Made by a program: the position numbers and the translations under genes
Shown: positions 17,132-26,862 of the stretch, piece by piece
How positions within the stretch are numbered: position 1 is the stretch's first letter
How the letters are laid out: each line of letters opens with the position of its first letter
DNA from: Xanthobacteraceae bacterium
Lineage (GTDB): Bacteria > Pseudomonadota > Alphaproteobacteria > Rhizobiales > Xanthobacteraceae
Reading direction: 5' to 3'
Assembly: GCA_022841625.1 (NCBI GenBank)
Contig: JALHRD010000010.1
Location: forward strand, 1 to 64,000
Length of the DNA: 64,000 nt
Notes under the pieces: model-generated
Told to the model about the DNA's origin: nothing
Databases searched by the model: none
The model's input: only the letters and a program-made list of their open reading frames with translations

Positions 17132-18607
17132 TTGAGCCGTCGCTTACCGGTGCGAACGCTTTTGGCGTCCGCGGCAGTTGTTGCTGCCGTGGTTCTGGCC
17201 GGCTGCGATACTGACGGCAATGCACCCACCCTACGCTCGCTGCAGCCGCTCTCGTCGCAGATGATTGCCGAGATCGAAAAGCGGAACATGGGCAAGGAAT
17301 CGCCGATCCTTGTTCGCATCTTCAAAGAAGAATCGGAACTTGAGCTTTGGAAGGAAGACCAGAGCGGGCGCATGGCGCTGCTGAAGACCTATCCGATCTG
17401 CCGCTGGTCGGGCGATCTCGGACCCAAGCTCAAGGAAGGCGACCGCCAGGCGCCGGAGGGTTTCTACACCATCACGCCGAGCCTGATGAACCCGAATTCG
17501 AGTTTCTATCTCTCAATCAACATGGGTTATCCGAACGCCTATGACCGGGCCAACAACCGCACCGGCGCGTTCTTGATGATCCATGGCGACTGTTCGTCGC
17601 GCGGCTGCTACGCCATGACCGACGAACAGATTGCCGAAATCTACGCGCTGGCGCGCGAATCGTTCTTCGGAGGCCAGGGTTCGTTCCAGATCCAGGCGTT
17701 CCCATTCCGGATGACGCCGCAAAACATGGCGCGGCACCGTAATTCTCCGCACATGCCATTCTGGCGCATGCTCAAGGTCGGCTACGACCATTTCGAAGTG
17801 ACACGGCAGGAACCGAAAGTCGACGTCTGCGATCGTCGCTATGTGTTCAATACCGAGACCAATGGCCGCTACAACCCGACCGCCGCATGCCCCGCCATGA
17901 CGACGCCGGACGACGTGCTTGCCGCGGTCAAGAGCAAGCAGCAGCGCGACGACGCTCAAGTGGCCGATCTCGTTCGGCGTGGCAATCTGCCGGCAGTCCG
18001 CAGTTTTGCTGACGGCGGCATGCATCCGACCTTCCTTGCCAGCCTGCAATCGCACAATGTCGATGACGCTGGCGTCGTCCGCGCCCGGATTTCATCGTCG
18101 AACGGCACCATCCCGGCCAATGTCCAAATCCCGCTAGAACAGCGCTCGAGCGCCGTTCGTACGTCGAGCCGCGTCACAACCGGGAGCACGCCGGAGCCGG
18201 TGGTTCGCGCCGAAGTCCCACCAACCGAAACGCGGGTTGCGGCCGTGCAGCCAAGTTCGGGCGGCAGCGGCATGTTCGGCAATCTGTTCTCGTCGAATGG
18301 CTCGTCGTCGAACGGCGGCATCATGGATCAGATGGCGCGCATGGTCGGGCTGGGCGGATCGAGCGCCTCCGATAAATCCGCGCCCACGCCGAAAGCCAAG
18401 TCGCCGCCCGCCAAGCAGCAGACCGCAGCGCGCACCAAACCCGCCGAAGACAAGAAGCCCGCCGCCAGGCCCAGCACCGGCAGCGCCAACAACACTTCCG
18501 AGCAGCCGGCCGCGCCGCCGCCCGCGCCCAGCCAAAATGCGCTCAGCAACGTACCGCCGACCGCGCCCACCAACAGCTTTGAAAATCGATTCGGTGCTTG
18601 GCGCTAG
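17132..18607 (+). CDS. L,D-transpeptidase (YkuD/YafK-type) lipoprotein
   Basis: A 491-residue lipoprotein: signal peptide with lipobox VLAGC (lipid-attached Cys), then a YkuD catalytic domain (about 55-200) with H151-GDCSSRG-C159, the His/Cys active site that makes 3-3 peptidoglycan cross-links or attaches proteins to peptidoglycan. Beyond residue 290 it is Ser/Pro/Ala/Lys-rich and disordered. Start TTG at 17132 is inferred from GGGGAG upstream. The TAG stop is formed by the first bases of palindromic repeat copy B, so the natural C-terminus may have been altered there. Gene order accA, this gene, secA is typical of relatives. Confidence 0.88.
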   Translation: MSRRLPVRTLLASAAVVAAVVLAGCDTDGNAPTLRSLQPLSSQMIAEIEKRNMGKESPILVRIFKEESELELWKEDQSGRMALLKTYPICRWSGDLGPKLKEGDRQAPEGFYTITPSLMNPNSSFYLSINMGYPNAYDRANNRTGAFLMIHGDCSSRGCYAMTDEQIAEIYALARESFFGGQGSFQIQAFPFRMTPQNMARHRNSPHMPFWRMLKVGYDHFEVTRQEPKVDVCDRRYVFNTETNGRYNPTAACPAMTTPDDVLAAVKSKQQRDDAQVADLVRRGNLPAVRSFADGGMHPTFLASLQSHNVDDAGVVRARISSSNGTIPANVQIPLEQRSSAVRTSSRVTTGSTPEPVVRAEVPPTETRVAAVQPSSGGSGMFGNLFSSNGSSSNGGIMDQMARMVGLGGSSASDKSAPTPKAKSPPAKQQTAARTKPAEDKKPAARPSTGSANNTSEQPAAPPPAPSQNALSNVPPTAPTNSFENRFGAWR

Positions 18608-18674
18608 TGGTCCGATTCTAACATTCGCATCCCATTTCCGCGCGCGATTTTGCGAATGTCAAATCCACTCCACT
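18606..18674. repeat. Dispersed palindromic repeat, copy B (mosaic)
   Basis: A 69-bp element, AGTGGTCCGATTCTAACATT at the left and AATCCACTCCACT at the right. The left arm and loop (ATCCCATTTCCGCG) match copy D in reverse complement, while the right arm matches copy C. Preceded by CT, giving CTAG at the junction; that TAG is the stop codon of the L,D-transpeptidase gene. Confidence 0.85.
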
Positions 18675-18751
18675 GGTGCCCCGGCCATGACGTGGAAAGA
18701 GTATCAGGCACAACGGCGATTAGTATAATTGAGCGCCGCGGGAATCAGCAG

Positions 18752-18769
18752 CTTGAGGCAATCCTCAAG
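18752..18769 (-). terminator. Hairpin after secA, weak terminator candidate
   Basis: Perfect 7-bp stem CTTGAGG/CCTCAAG with loop CAAT (or ATTG on the minus strand), starting 8 bp past the secA stop. No T tract follows on the minus strand, so it may stabilise the 3' end and not terminate. Confidence 0.35.
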
Positions 18770-18777
18770 GCTAATGC

Positions 18778-21576
18778 TCAAGCATACCGCCCGTGGCAAT
18801 GTTTATACTTCTTGCCGGAACCGCACGGACACTCCTCGTTGCGACCGACTTTGCCCCAGCTCGTTGGATCGGCGGGGTTGCGCTCAACCGCGCGCACGCC
18901 GCCAAAGCCGCTGCCGGCCATGGCCGGCGCCAACGACACATCGGCGGCGGCGTAATCCCCGCCGCTGTCGGGATTGATATGATGCGCCTCCATGTAGGGC
19001 AGGTCCGGCGCCTGCTCCGGCGGCCGGTCCATGATCTGGATGCGCATCAGATAGCCGGCCACCTGCTCACGCAGATTCTGGCTCATCGCCTCGAACAGAT
19101 TATAGGCCTCGGCCTTGTATTCATTGAGCGGGTCGCGCTGGCCGTAGCCACGCAGCCCCACCACTTGACGCAGATGTTCAAGCATCACCAGATGCTCGCG
19201 CCAGAGATGGTCGAGCGTTTGCAGCAGGACCGACTTCTCGACCGCGCGCATGGTATCGGCGCCCCATTGGGCGACCTTGGCGGCCATGAACTCATCGGCG
19301 CGGCGCTCGATGCGCGCCAGTAATTCCTCGTCGGCGATACCTTCTTCCTTAGCCCAGGCGTCGACCGGAAGATCGAGCCCAAGCACCCGCTCAAGCTCGG
19401 CTTTAAGGCCGACGGTATCCCACTGCTCGGGATAGGCGTTCTCCGGCACATGTTTGGCGACCAGATCGTCGACTGCGATATGGCGCATGTCGGCGACGAT
19501 CTCGGCGACCGATTCCATTTTCATCCATTCGATGCGCTGGTCGAAGATCACCTTGCGCTGGTCGTTGGACACGTTGTCGAATTTGAGCAGGTTCTTGCGG
19601 ATATCGAAGTTGCGGAACTCGACCTTCTGCTGCGCCTTCTCAAGCGCCTTATTGACCCAAGGATGGACGATCGCCTCATCCTCCTTGAGCCCGACGCGCT
19701 TGAGTACGGTGTCGAGCCCGCCGCCGCTGAAAATCCGCATCAGGTCGTCTTCGAGCGACAGGAAGAACTTGGAATGGCCGGGGTCGCCCTGGCGTCCCGA
19801 ACGGCCGCGCAACTGATTGTCAATGCGGCGGCTCTCGTGCCGCTCGGTGCCAAGCACAAAGAGCCCGCCGGCGGCGAGCGCCTTGTCCTTGAGGCGCGCG
19901 ATCTGCATCCGGATTTCGGCAATGCGCACGTCGCGCGCGCCATCGTCGGTAACATCCTTGAGTTCCTGGCGGATGCGCATGTCGATATTGCCGCCCAATT
20001 GAATATCCGTGCCGCGGCCGGCCATATTGGTGGCGATGGTCACCGCGCCGGGCACGCCGGCCTGCGAGATGATCTGGGCTTCCTGCTCGTGAAAGCGCGC
20101 ATTGAGAATGGCGAACACCTTCACCTTCGACGCGCCGTCGTCGCCGGAATACAACGCCGCGAATGCGTTGGGGTCGGAAAAGTCGTGCTGCTCCCAGCCC
20201 TGCTTGCGCAACATCTCGGCGAGCTGTTCGGACTTTTCGATCGAAGTCGTTCCCACCAGCACCGGTTGCGCGCGCTGCTTGCAATCATTGATCAGCGTCA
20301 GAATCGCCCGATATTTCTCGACGGCGGTCCGATAGATCTCGTCGTCGTCGTCGATGCGGACCATCGGCTGGTTGGTCGGCACATCGATCACTTCGAGATT
20401 GTAGATGTCGGAGAATTCGTCCGCTTCCGTCATGGCGGTGCCGGTCATGCCGGCAAGCTTGTCATACATGCGGAAATAGTTCTGGAACGTGATCGACGCC
20501 AGCGTCTGGTTCTCCGGCTGGATCGGCTGATGTTCCTTGGCTTCGAGCGCCTGATGCAGCCCGTCCGAATAGCGGCGGCCGGGCATCATCCGGCCGGTAA
20601 ATTCATCGATGATGACGACCTCGCCGTTGCGGACGATGTAATCCTTATCGCGCTGGAACAGCTTGTGTGCGCGCAGTCCCTGATTGACGTGATGCACCGT
20701 CGAAACGTTCTCAACGTCGTAGAGCGAATCGCCTTTGAGCAGATTGGCCGCCTGCAGCATCTGCTCCATCTTTTCCATGCCGACTTCGGTCAGCGCGACC
20801 GTGCGCTGCTTCTCGTCGACCTCGTAGTCCACGGTGTCGAGCTTCGGAATATAGGTGTCGATGGTGTTGTAGAATTCCGAACGATCGTCGAGCGGGCCGG
20901 AGATGATCAGCGGCGTGCGCGCCTCATCGATCAGGATCGAGTCGACTTCGTCCACGATGGCGAAGGCGTGCCCACGCTGGACCATATCCTCAAGCCGGTA
21001 CTTCATGTTGTCGCGCAGATAGTCAAAGCCGAGCTCGTTGTTGGTGGCATAGGTGACGTCGCAGTCGTATTGCTTCTTGCGCTGCTCATCGTCGAGGCCG
21101 TGCACGATCACGCCGACGGTCAGGCCGAGGAATTTATAGACCTGCCCCATCCATTCGGAGTCGCGCTTGGCAAGGTAATCATTGACCGTGACGACATGAA
21201 CGCCGCGACCCGCCAAGGCGTTGAGATAGACCGGCAGGGTTGCGACCAGCGTCTTGCCTTCGCCGGTCTTCATTTCGGCAATCCTGCCGTCGTGCAGGAT
21301 CATGCCGCCAATCAGCTGCACGTCGAAGTGACGCTGCCCCAAGGTGCGCTTGGCGGCCTCGCGACAGGTCGCGAATGCCGGCACCAGGATGTCGTCGAGC
21401 GTCTTGCCTTCTTCGAGCTCTTTGCGGAATTGAGCCGTACGCGCCCGCAGGGCGTCGTCGGAGAGCTTCTCGATCTCCTGCTCCAGCGCATTGATCAGCG
21501 CGACCCGCGGCTGATAGGACTTGATGCGGCGCTCGTTGGAGGAGCCGAATATCTTGCGGGCGAGCGCGCCAATCAT
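18778..21576 (-). CDS. secA: Preprotein translocase ATPase SecA
   Basis: A 932-residue SecA motor. Seen: Walker A region [41 protein letters not shown] (Walker B), helicase motifs [18 protein letters not shown] and [25 protein letters not shown]. The C-terminus ends in [17 protein letters not shown], the zinc-binding SecB-docking tail. It drives post-translational export through SecYEG at the inner membrane. Divergent from the parvulin gene, with a probable promoter in the shared region. Confidence 0.98.
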   Translation of the reverse strand: MIGALARKIFGSSNERRIKSYQPRVALINALEQEIEKLSDDALRARTAQFRKELEEGKTLDDILVPAFATCREAAKRTLGQRHFDVQLIGGMILHDGRIAEMKTGEGKTLVATLPVYLNALAGRGVHVVTVNDYLAKRDSEWMGQVYKFLGLTVGVIVHGLDDEQRKKQYDCDVTYATNNELGFDYLRDNMKYRLEDMVQRGHAFAIVDEVDSILIDEARTPLIISGPLDDRSEFYNTIDTYIPKLDTVDYEVDEKQRTVALTEVGMEKMEQMLQAANLLKGDSLYDVENVSTVHHVNQGLRAHKLFQRDKDYIVRNGEVVIIDEFTGRMMPGRRYSDGLHQALEAKEHQPIQPENQTLASITFQNYFRMYDKLAGMTGTAMTEADEFSDIYNLEVIDVPTNQPMVRIDDDDEIYRTAVEKYRAILTLINDCKQRAQPVLVGTTSIEKSEQLAEMLRKQGWEQHDFSDPNAFAALYSGDDGASKVKVFAILNARFHEQEAQIISQAGVPGAVTIATNMAGRGTDIQLGGNIDMRIRQELKDVTDDGARDVRIAEIRMQIARLKDKALAAGGLFVLGTERHESRRIDNQLRGRSGRQGDPGHSKFFLSLEDDLMRIFSGGGLDTVLKRVGLKEDEAIVHPWVNKALEKAQQKVEFRNFDIRKNLLKFDNVSNDQRKVIFDQRIEWMKMESVAEIVADMRHIAVDDLVAKHVPENAYPEQWDTVGLKAELERVLGLDLPVDAWAKEEGIADEELLARIERRADEFMAAKVAQWGADTMRAVEKSVLLQTLDHLWREHLVMLEHLRQVVGLRGYGQRDPLNEYKAEAYNLFEAMSQNLREQVAGYLMRIQIMDRPPEQAPDLPYMEAHHINPDSGGDYAAADVSLAPAMAGSGFGGVRAVERNPADPTSWGKVGRNEECPCGSGKKYKHCHGRYA

Positions 21577-21762
21577 GCTGGAATTCCCTTCAGGACCCTG
21601 AACGCCAGTCTACCAAATCGACCGCGGCAGCGCACCGGACTTTGCTAAACCAATATTTGTCGCGGCCGGCGGCGCACATGTTCAACGGATTTGCCGCAGC
21701 ATGCCGGCATTGCAGTGAAGTACGTTGGGCTGGCGACGGTTTGGAACCTAATCCGGCCGGAT

Positions 21763-21815
21763 GTCCCGACACATAAGAGTGGGCTACACCCTTGTCAATT
21801 GTGAGATTTCTCACA
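21763..21815 (-). promoter_or_regulatory. Probable secA promoter with CRP/FNR-like dyad
   Basis: On the minus strand TTGACA (21798-21793), a 17-bp spacer and TATGTG (21775-21770, 3 of 6 to consensus) make a sigma-70-like promoter about 190 bp before secA. Immediately upstream is a perfect dyad TGTGAGATTTCTCACA (21800-21815), matching TGTGA-N6-TCACA, the classical CRP consensus. Its centre would lie about 44 bp from the inferred start of transcription, near the class II position. It could equally serve the divergent parvulin gene. Confidence 0.5.
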
Positions 21816-21925
21816 TTATTTTCAAAATACCGCACCCTGGCAACCATTGCAAAGAATGGCCGATTGCGCGACTGTCCGGCGCATATCGCGGTCGGCGGGG
21901 CCGCTCGAATTGTTAAGGATAGCCT

Positions 21926-22861
21926 ATGATTGCGCACCGACCCTACCCAACCTTGGCAACGCCGCGGGACCTGCGGCCACGACGCAGCACGGGCGCGACC
22001 GTCGCCACGCTGGTATTGGTTGCCCTGCCGCTTTTCGCCGGCTGCTCGCAGGAATCATCCGCGCCGGCTGGCTCAGCTTCCGACCCGGTGGTCGCCCGGG
22101 TCAACAGCTTCGATATCCGGGAGAGCCACCTGACTTTGGCGGAAGACGACCTCGGCGTCGACCTCCAGCAATTGGCGCCCGATGTCCGGCGCGAACATAT
22201 CATCAACTATGTCGCCGACATTTTCCTCGCCGCGCAGGCCGCCGAGGCGCGCAGCCTCCAGAATAGTGACGATTTCAAGCAGCGTCAGGCCTTTCTGCGC
22301 AGCAAATTGTTGATGGGCGCGATGCTGCAGGAACACGCGCGGGTCACCACCAGCGATGCGGCGCTGCGGAAGGTCTATGACGAGCAGATCAAGCCGATGG
22401 GCGCGGCCGAAGAAATTCGCGCCCGCCACATCTTGTTCCGCGCTGACCCCAAGGACCCGAAGGCCATGGCCGACGCCGAGGTGCGCGCGCGGACGGCGGT
22501 CGAGCGCATCAAGAAAGGAGAAGAGTTCGCGGCCGTCGCCAGCGAACTGACCGAGGATCCCTCCGGCAAGGAGAACGGCGGCGACCTTGACTATTTCACC
22601 AAGGACCAGATGGTGCCCGAATTCGCCAATGTGGCGTTTCAAATGTATCCGGGGCAGATGTCGAACCCGGTGCGCACGCAATTCGGCTTGCATATCATCA
22701 AGCTTGAGGACCGGCGTAACCGGCCGGTGCCGGAGTTTGAAAAGATCCGCCCCCAGATCGAAACCTTCGTGACCCGGCGCGCGCAAAGCGAATTGATCGG
22801 TCAACTCCGCGAGAAGGCGAAGATCGAGCGTCTGGACAAGAAGGGCGCGGAGAAGAAATAA
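21926..22861 (+). CDS. Parvulin-type peptidyl-prolyl isomerase lipoprotein
   Basis: A 311-residue PpiC/SurA-like foldase. The leader ends in the lipobox LFAGC, giving a predicted lipoprotein. A SurA-N-like helical region (about 60-160) is followed by a rotamase domain (EIRARHILFRADPKDPKAMADAE to FGLHIIKLEDRRNRPVPEFE). Strong AAGGAT lies before the ATG. Placed beside secA, it likely assists folding of Sec-exported proteins in the periplasm. Confidence 0.93.
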   Translation: MIAHRPYPTLATPRDLRPRRSTGATVATLVLVALPLFAGCSQESSAPAGSASDPVVARVNSFDIRESHLTLAEDDLGVDLQQLAPDVRREHIINYVADIFLAAQAAEARSLQNSDDFKQRQAFLRSKLLMGAMLQEHARVTTSDAALRKVYDEQIKPMGAAEEIRARHILFRADPKDPKAMADAEVRARTAVERIKKGEEFAAVASELTEDPSGKENGGDLDYFTKDQMVPEFANVAFQMYPGQMSNPVRTQFGLHIIKLEDRRNRPVPEFEKIRPQIETFVTRRAQSELIGQLREKAKIERLDKKGAEKK

Positions 22862-22906
22862 CCCACGGTCGGTCGTGAACCGCGGGCGCGGGACGGGCCG
22901 CGCGGG

Positions 22907-23860
22907 CTATTTCGTGGAGCGCAGACTCTCGGCGTCCGCGAACCGGTAGAGCGCCGCCGGGTTGGTCACCAATACCCGCCCGCGCATGGCCGGGTCTGGC
23001 AACCAATCACCCATGAGATCGGTCAGGTCGCCGTCATTGGGCATCGGCTTCTTGTTCATGACATGCGGCCAATCGGTACCCCATAACAGCCGATCCGGGT
23101 TGACGCTCGCCAAGCGGCGCGCCAGCGGCGCCACATCCGGATAAGGCAAGTCTGGCGCGCTCGAAATGCGATAAGGGCCGGTCAGCTTGACCCAGCATCG
23201 GCCGGATTCGAACAGACGCAGGAATGCATCGAGGCTTGCGGCGCTCGACCACGGGCCGGCGCCGCCGCGCGGATAGCCCAGATGCCCGACCACAACATCG
23301 ACCGGAAGCCCGGCGACTGCCGGCGCAAAGCCCGGCGCATCGTCCAGGTTAATCAGGAATTCGATGTGCCAGCCAAACGGCGCAATGGCGCGCGCCAGCG
23401 AACCGATCACGTCGGCCGGGACGACATTACGCTCGCCCTTGTGATCGACCAGATTGAAGCGGACGCCCCGAATGCCGGCTTGGTCGAGCGCTCGAATTTC
23501 GGTCAAGGATATGCCCGGATCGACCACGGCAATCCCGCGCAGTCCCCGGCGCTGGCGCGACAGCGCGTCGAGCAACGCGGCGTTATCCGTCCCGTAGACG
23601 CTGGGCTGCACCAACACCGCGCGCTCGACCCCAAGCGCCGCCAGCAGGCCGAGATAGTCATCGAGCGTCGCATCCGGGGGCGTGTAAATGCGCTCCGCCG
23701 CATAGGGAAAGGCGGCAGCCGGACCACAGATATGCGCATGGCTGTCGCAGGCGCCGGGCGGCAGCGGCATGCGCGGCGGCCGCGGGTTCCGGTCGGGCGC
23801 TGGGCAAGGCAGATCGGGCGGGCGCATTGCGTTCTCGCGACGATAGGTCCGAACTGGCAT
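22907..23860 (-). CDS. Amidohydrolase family protein, 2-pyrone-4,6-dicarboxylate hydrolase-like
   Basis: A 317-residue TIM-barrel hydrolase. It opens with GACDSHAHICGPAAAFPY, the D-x-H-x-H metal motif in the arrangement seen in LigI-like lactonases; later VVVGHLGYPRGG, WVKLTGPYRIS and LLWGTDWPHV give the barrel His and final Asp. The start at 23860 is chosen for a GGAAGG sequence about 13 nt upstream; 23827 is possible. It interrupts the parvulin-argJ neighbourhood and is likely an accessory lactonase/amidohydrolase for an aromatic or dicarboxylic product. Confidence 0.82.
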   Translation of the reverse strand: MPVRTYRRENAMRPPDLPCPAPDRNPRPPRMPLPPGACDSHAHICGPAAAFPYAAERIYTPPDATLDDYLGLLAALGVERAVLVQPSVYGTDNAALLDALSRQRRGLRGIAVVDPGISLTEIRALDQAGIRGVRFNLVDHKGERNVVPADVIGSLARAIAPFGWHIEFLINLDDAPGFAPAVAGLPVDVVVGHLGYPRGGAGPWSSAASLDAFLRLFESGRCWVKLTGPYRISSAPDLPYPDVAPLARRLASVNPDRLLWGTDWPHVMNKKPMPNDGDLTDLMGDWLPDPAMRGRVLVTNPAALYRFADAESLRSTK

Positions 23861-24057
23861 CAAAACACCGCCTTCCGTATGGCGGTCAATCCAAATTCGG
23901 CGCTGGGATTGCGCCGGAAAATCCACCGCCCCGGCCTTGCAAGCATGGCGAGAAGCTGGTGGTTATGACGCCGACATAGGGTTTTTGCATGCGCGCGTCC
24001 GCATGCGATGCAAAACAAGCACGCCAGACCAGCACACAAGACAAAACGATCGTGACC

Positions 24058-25293
24058 ATGACCAGCAGGATTTCTCCACTCGCACCCACATCGGTCCCCG
24101 CCATGCCGCCGATTGCCGGCGTGCGCTTTGCCACCGCCGCTGCCGGCGTGCGCTACAAGGGCCGCACCGATGTCTTGTTGATGGTGCTCGACCCCGGCAC
24201 CGCGGTAGCCGGCGTGTTCACCAAATCGAAATGCCCGTCCGCCCCGGTTGAGTGGTGCCGCGACAAGCTCAAGGGTCGCAAAGCCCGCGCGCTGGTGGTC
24301 AATTCCGGCAATGCCAATGCCTTCACCGGCAAGACCGGCCGCGAGGCCTGCGCCTTCACCGCGCGGATTGCCGCCAAGGCTGTCGGCTGCAAACCCGACG
24401 AGGTGTTTCTTGCTTCGACCGGCGTGATCGGCGAGCCGCTCAATGCCAGCGTGTTCGACGGCGTGATGGACACGCTGGTTGCCAATGCCCGCACCGACGG
24501 CTGGCTTGACGCCGCGCGCGCCATCATGACCACCGACACCTTCCCGAAAGTGGCGACCGCAAAGGCTTTGATCGGCAACACCACCGTAACCGTCAACGGC
24601 ATCGCCAAGGGCGCCGGCATGATCATGCCCGATATGGCGACCATGCTGTCCTTCGTGTTCACCGACGCGCCGATTGCGGCGGCCGCGCTTCAGGCCCTGC
24701 TGAAGGAATGCGTTGCCGACACCTTCAACGCGGTCACCATCGATGGCGACACCTCAACCTCCGACACGCTGATCGCATTCGCGACCGGCGCCGCAGCGGG
24801 CGCACCGAAAATCGGCAAGGCGACCGATCCGCGTCTCAAGGGCTTCCGCAAAGCGTTCATGGCGGTGCTCGCCGACCTCGCCGAACAGGTGGCGCGCGAT
24901 GGCGAAGGCGCCCGCAAGCTGGTCGAAATCCAGGTCGAAGGCGCGGTCTCCAAGGCGTCGGCGCGCAAGATCGCCATGTCGATTGCTAATTCGCCGCTGG
25001 TGAAAACCGCCATCGCCGGCGAGGACGCCAATTGGGGCCGCGTCGTCATGGCAGTCGGCAAAGCCGGCGAGCCGGCCGATCGCGACAAGCTTTCGATCTG
25101 GTTCGAGGGCATCCGCGTCGCCCACAAGGGCGCGCGCGATCCCAGCTACGACGAAACCCAAGTCTCGCAGGCGATGAAGAGCCAGACGATCGCACTCAAG
25201 GTGCAACTTGGGCTCGGAAACGGTCGCGACCGCGTGCTGACTTGCGATCTCACCAAGGAGTATGTCGCAATTAACGGCGACTACCGATCTTAG
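24058..25293 (+). CDS. argJ: Bifunctional glutamate N-acetyltransferase/amino-acid acetyltransferase
   Basis: A 411-residue ArgJ catalysing transfer of acetyl from N-acetylornithine to glutamate, recycling the acetyl group in arginine synthesis. Seen: [52 protein letters not shown] in which the Thr after MA is the autoprocessing nucleophile, and [19 protein letters not shown]. The start at 24058 (MTSRISPL) is chosen on family length. Stop overlaps that of the convergent small gene. Confidence 0.97.
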   Translation: MTSRISPLAPTSVPAMPPIAGVRFATAAAGVRYKGRTDVLLMVLDPGTAVAGVFTKSKCPSAPVEWCRDKLKGRKARALVVNSGNANAFTGKTGREACAFTARIAAKAVGCKPDEVFLASTGVIGEPLNASVFDGVMDTLVANARTDGWLDAARAIMTTDTFPKVATAKALIGNTTVTVNGIAKGAGMIMPDMATMLSFVFTDAPIAAAALQALLKECVADTFNAVTIDGDTSTSDTLIAFATGAAAGAPKIGKATDPRLKGFRKAFMAVLADLAEQVARDGEGARKLVEIQVEGAVSKASARKIAMSIANSPLVKTAIAGEDANWGRVVMAVGKAGEPADRDKLSIWFEGIRVAHKGARDPSYDETQVSQAMKSQTIALKVQLGLGNGRDRVLTCDLTKEYVAINGDYRS

Positions 25294-25658
25294 CGTTTGG
25301 GAACGACCGTCACATTGACGCGGTACGCATAAAATACCGGCGTCCCATCAATCATTCGCAGACCGTGCCGCGCATAGGCGAACGTGTCATTCCCGACGAA
25401 ACCGGGTCGCGATCGATATCTGACGCGATTGACGTCGATGGTCACGGTCCCATGCGCTGGCCGTTGTACGACAACCGTCTTATGGATCGGACCGAAGGAA
25501 TGACGCAGCCTATACCCGCAAGGATCACCACTGGTCACTCTGATGCGCGCTTCGGCGGTGCTATTCTCCACCGCGAAAACACGCGAGCCCGAACAGGCGG
25601 CCCAGGCATCCGCACCTAAGATCAGCAGCATGAAGCCTGATAAAGCCAGAATGCGCAT
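25290..25658 (-). CDS. Small secreted cysteine-pair protein, paralogue 1
   Basis: A 122-residue protein with a signal peptide ([20 protein letters not shown]) and a mature beta-rich domain. Two Cys (about residues 22 and 47) may form a disulphide. The stretch [17 protein letters not shown] recalls cadherin/Ig-like bacterial repeats. Its neighbour at 25697 is a paralogue sharing S-G-D-x-C, G-P-x-x-x-x-x-V/E-V-Q-R-P and Y-R-S-R-P-G-F/Y-V-G-N-D. 38 bp separates them, so they are probably co-transcribed. Function unknown. Confidence 0.75.
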   Translation of the reverse strand: MRILALSGFMLLILGADAWAACSGSRVFAVENSTAEARIRVTSGDPCGYRLRHSFGPIHKTVVVQRPAHGTVTIDVNRVRYRSRPGFVGNDTFAYARHGLRMIDGTPVFYAYRVNVTVVPKR

Positions 25659-25696
25659 CGTGGACCTGCAGAAAGTGGGCAGAGCCGGTTCCTATC

Positions 25697-26065
25697 CTAG
25701 CGCGCCGTCACCCGAACATTTACGCGGACGGTACGCACAACCGGAGCATTGATATTGCTGAGGCCGCGCCAGGCGAAAACGAAAATGTCATTCCCGACAT
25801 ATCCGGGTCGTGAGCGGTAGATGACGCGATGGGGCGCCTCGGTGGCAACCGTACCATTGGACGGACGCTGCACAATCTCGGTGCTGTGGTTGGGGCCACT
25901 TGAGATCGCCATCCGGATTGAACACCGATCGCCGCTCGAAACCGTCATATAAGCGTCGACCGTTTGATTGGCGAGGAAGTTGAAGCGCGGCACCGAACAA
26001 AGCGCCGACGCCTCCGCAATCCAAGCGAGCAAAACAACGACGACCAGCCCCATCAATTTGGCCAT
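25697..26065 (-). CDS. Small secreted cysteine-pair protein, paralogue 2
   Basis: A 122-residue paralogue of the protein encoded at 25290-25658 with the same plan: hydrophobic signal peptide (MGLVVVVLLAWIAEASA), Cys in LCSVPRF and SGDRC, and YRSRPGYVGNDIFVFAWRG. Length is identical, pointing to tandem duplication. It is upstream of paralogue 1 on the minus strand and divergent from mutT. Not recognised beyond an Ig/cadherin-like flavour; likely a periplasmic or cell-surface domain. Confidence 0.75.
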   Translation of the reverse strand: MAKLMGLVVVVLLAWIAEASALCSVPRFNFLANQTVDAYMTVSSGDRCSIRMAISSGPNHSTEIVQRPSNGTVATEAPHRVIYRSRPGYVGNDIFVFAWRGLSNINAPVVRTVRVNVRVTAR

Positions 26066-26201
26066 GATCGCACCTCAGAGACAGGAAGCTGCAAAACTCT
26101 AGCAACCCACGGTCGGCAGAATCAACATGGCGGGCGGGATTGCGCCGCCCAGCCCGTGGAATACGTTGCATCGCGGTTAACAGCGGATTCGGAGCAAAAC
26201 T

Positions 26202-26606
26202 GTGAGCGCCAAAATCGTCCTGGTGGCCGCCTGCGCCCTGATCGATGCCGACGGGCGGGTGCTGATCGCTGAACGGCCCGCCGGAAAAGCCATGGCCGGC
26301 CTGTGGGAATTCCCGGGCGGCAAGGTCGACCCCGGTGAACGCCCCGAAGACGCGCTGATCCGGGAGCTGAAGGAGGAGCTCGGGATCACGGTTAACGAAT
26401 CATGCCTCGCACCGCTGACATTCGCCAGTCACACGTACACGGAATTTCATCTTCTGATGCCACTATATGTATGCCGTCGCTGGCAAGGCGTTGTCAGCGC
26501 GAATGAGAGCCAGAAGCTTGCCTGGGTTCAACCGAACCGATTGCGAGACTATCCAATGCCACCCGCGGACATTCCCTTGATTTCGCACCTGACAACGCTG
26601 TTGTGA
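26202..26606 (+). CDS. mutT: MutT-type Nudix (8-oxo-dGTP) pyrophosphohydrolase
   Basis: A 134-residue Nudix enzyme: GGKVDPGERPEDALIRELKEELGI is the complete Nudix box (Gx5Ex7REUxEExGU), preceded by RPAGKAMAGLWEFP, typical of MutT sanitising oxidised dGTP. GTG start at 26202 is supported by GGAG 7 nt upstream. The Flp pilin gene begins 40 bp after its stop on the same strand. Confidence 0.9.
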   Translation: MSAKIVLVAACALIDADGRVLIAERPAGKAMAGLWEFPGGKVDPGERPEDALIRELKEELGITVNESCLAPLTFASHTYTEFHLLMPLYVCRRWQGVVSANESQKLAWVQPNRLRDYPMPPADIPLISHLTTLL

Positions 26607-26646
26607 GTTGCGAGATCCGTCCCGCCCGACTGAACGGAACAACGTC

Positions 26647-26856
26647 ATGGGGCCGAACAGCCTGACACCCGAATCCAGCTTGCGTCTGCGCATCGCGGCC
26701 CTGATCCGGCGCGCACTTGCCGATGAGAGCGGCGCCACCGCAATCGAATATGCGTTGATCGCAGCCGGCATCAGTCTCGCCATCGCCGCGACCGTAGGGA
26801 TTCTCGGCTCCAGCGTCTTGAATCTCTACCAGAATATCGCGAACCTGCTTTCGTAG
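26647..26856 (+). CDS. Flp/Fap-type class IVb pilin
   Basis: A 69-residue pilin: short basic leader, then ESGATAIEYALIAAGISLAIAATVGIL, the Flp processing site (cleavage in G-A-T-A-I-E-Y) and hydrophobic helix. Flp pilins form tight-adherence fibres assembled by TadA/CpaF machinery, none of which is here. ATG at 26647 is preferred to an earlier in-frame codon. Standalone Flp genes are common in this lineage; role may be adhesion. Confidence 0.85.
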   Translation: MGPNSLTPESSLRLRIAALIRRALADESGATAIEYALIAAGISLAIAATVGILGSSVLNLYQNIANLLS

Positions 26857-26862
26857 CGCGGC

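Noticed and set aside
18644-18728. Short + frame running out of repeat copy B
   Set aside because: The repeat read in frame; no start signal of its own.
19450-21648. Long + strand frame opposite secA
   Set aside because: It mirrors secA exactly and has no family features; the length comes from codon bias of high-GC DNA.
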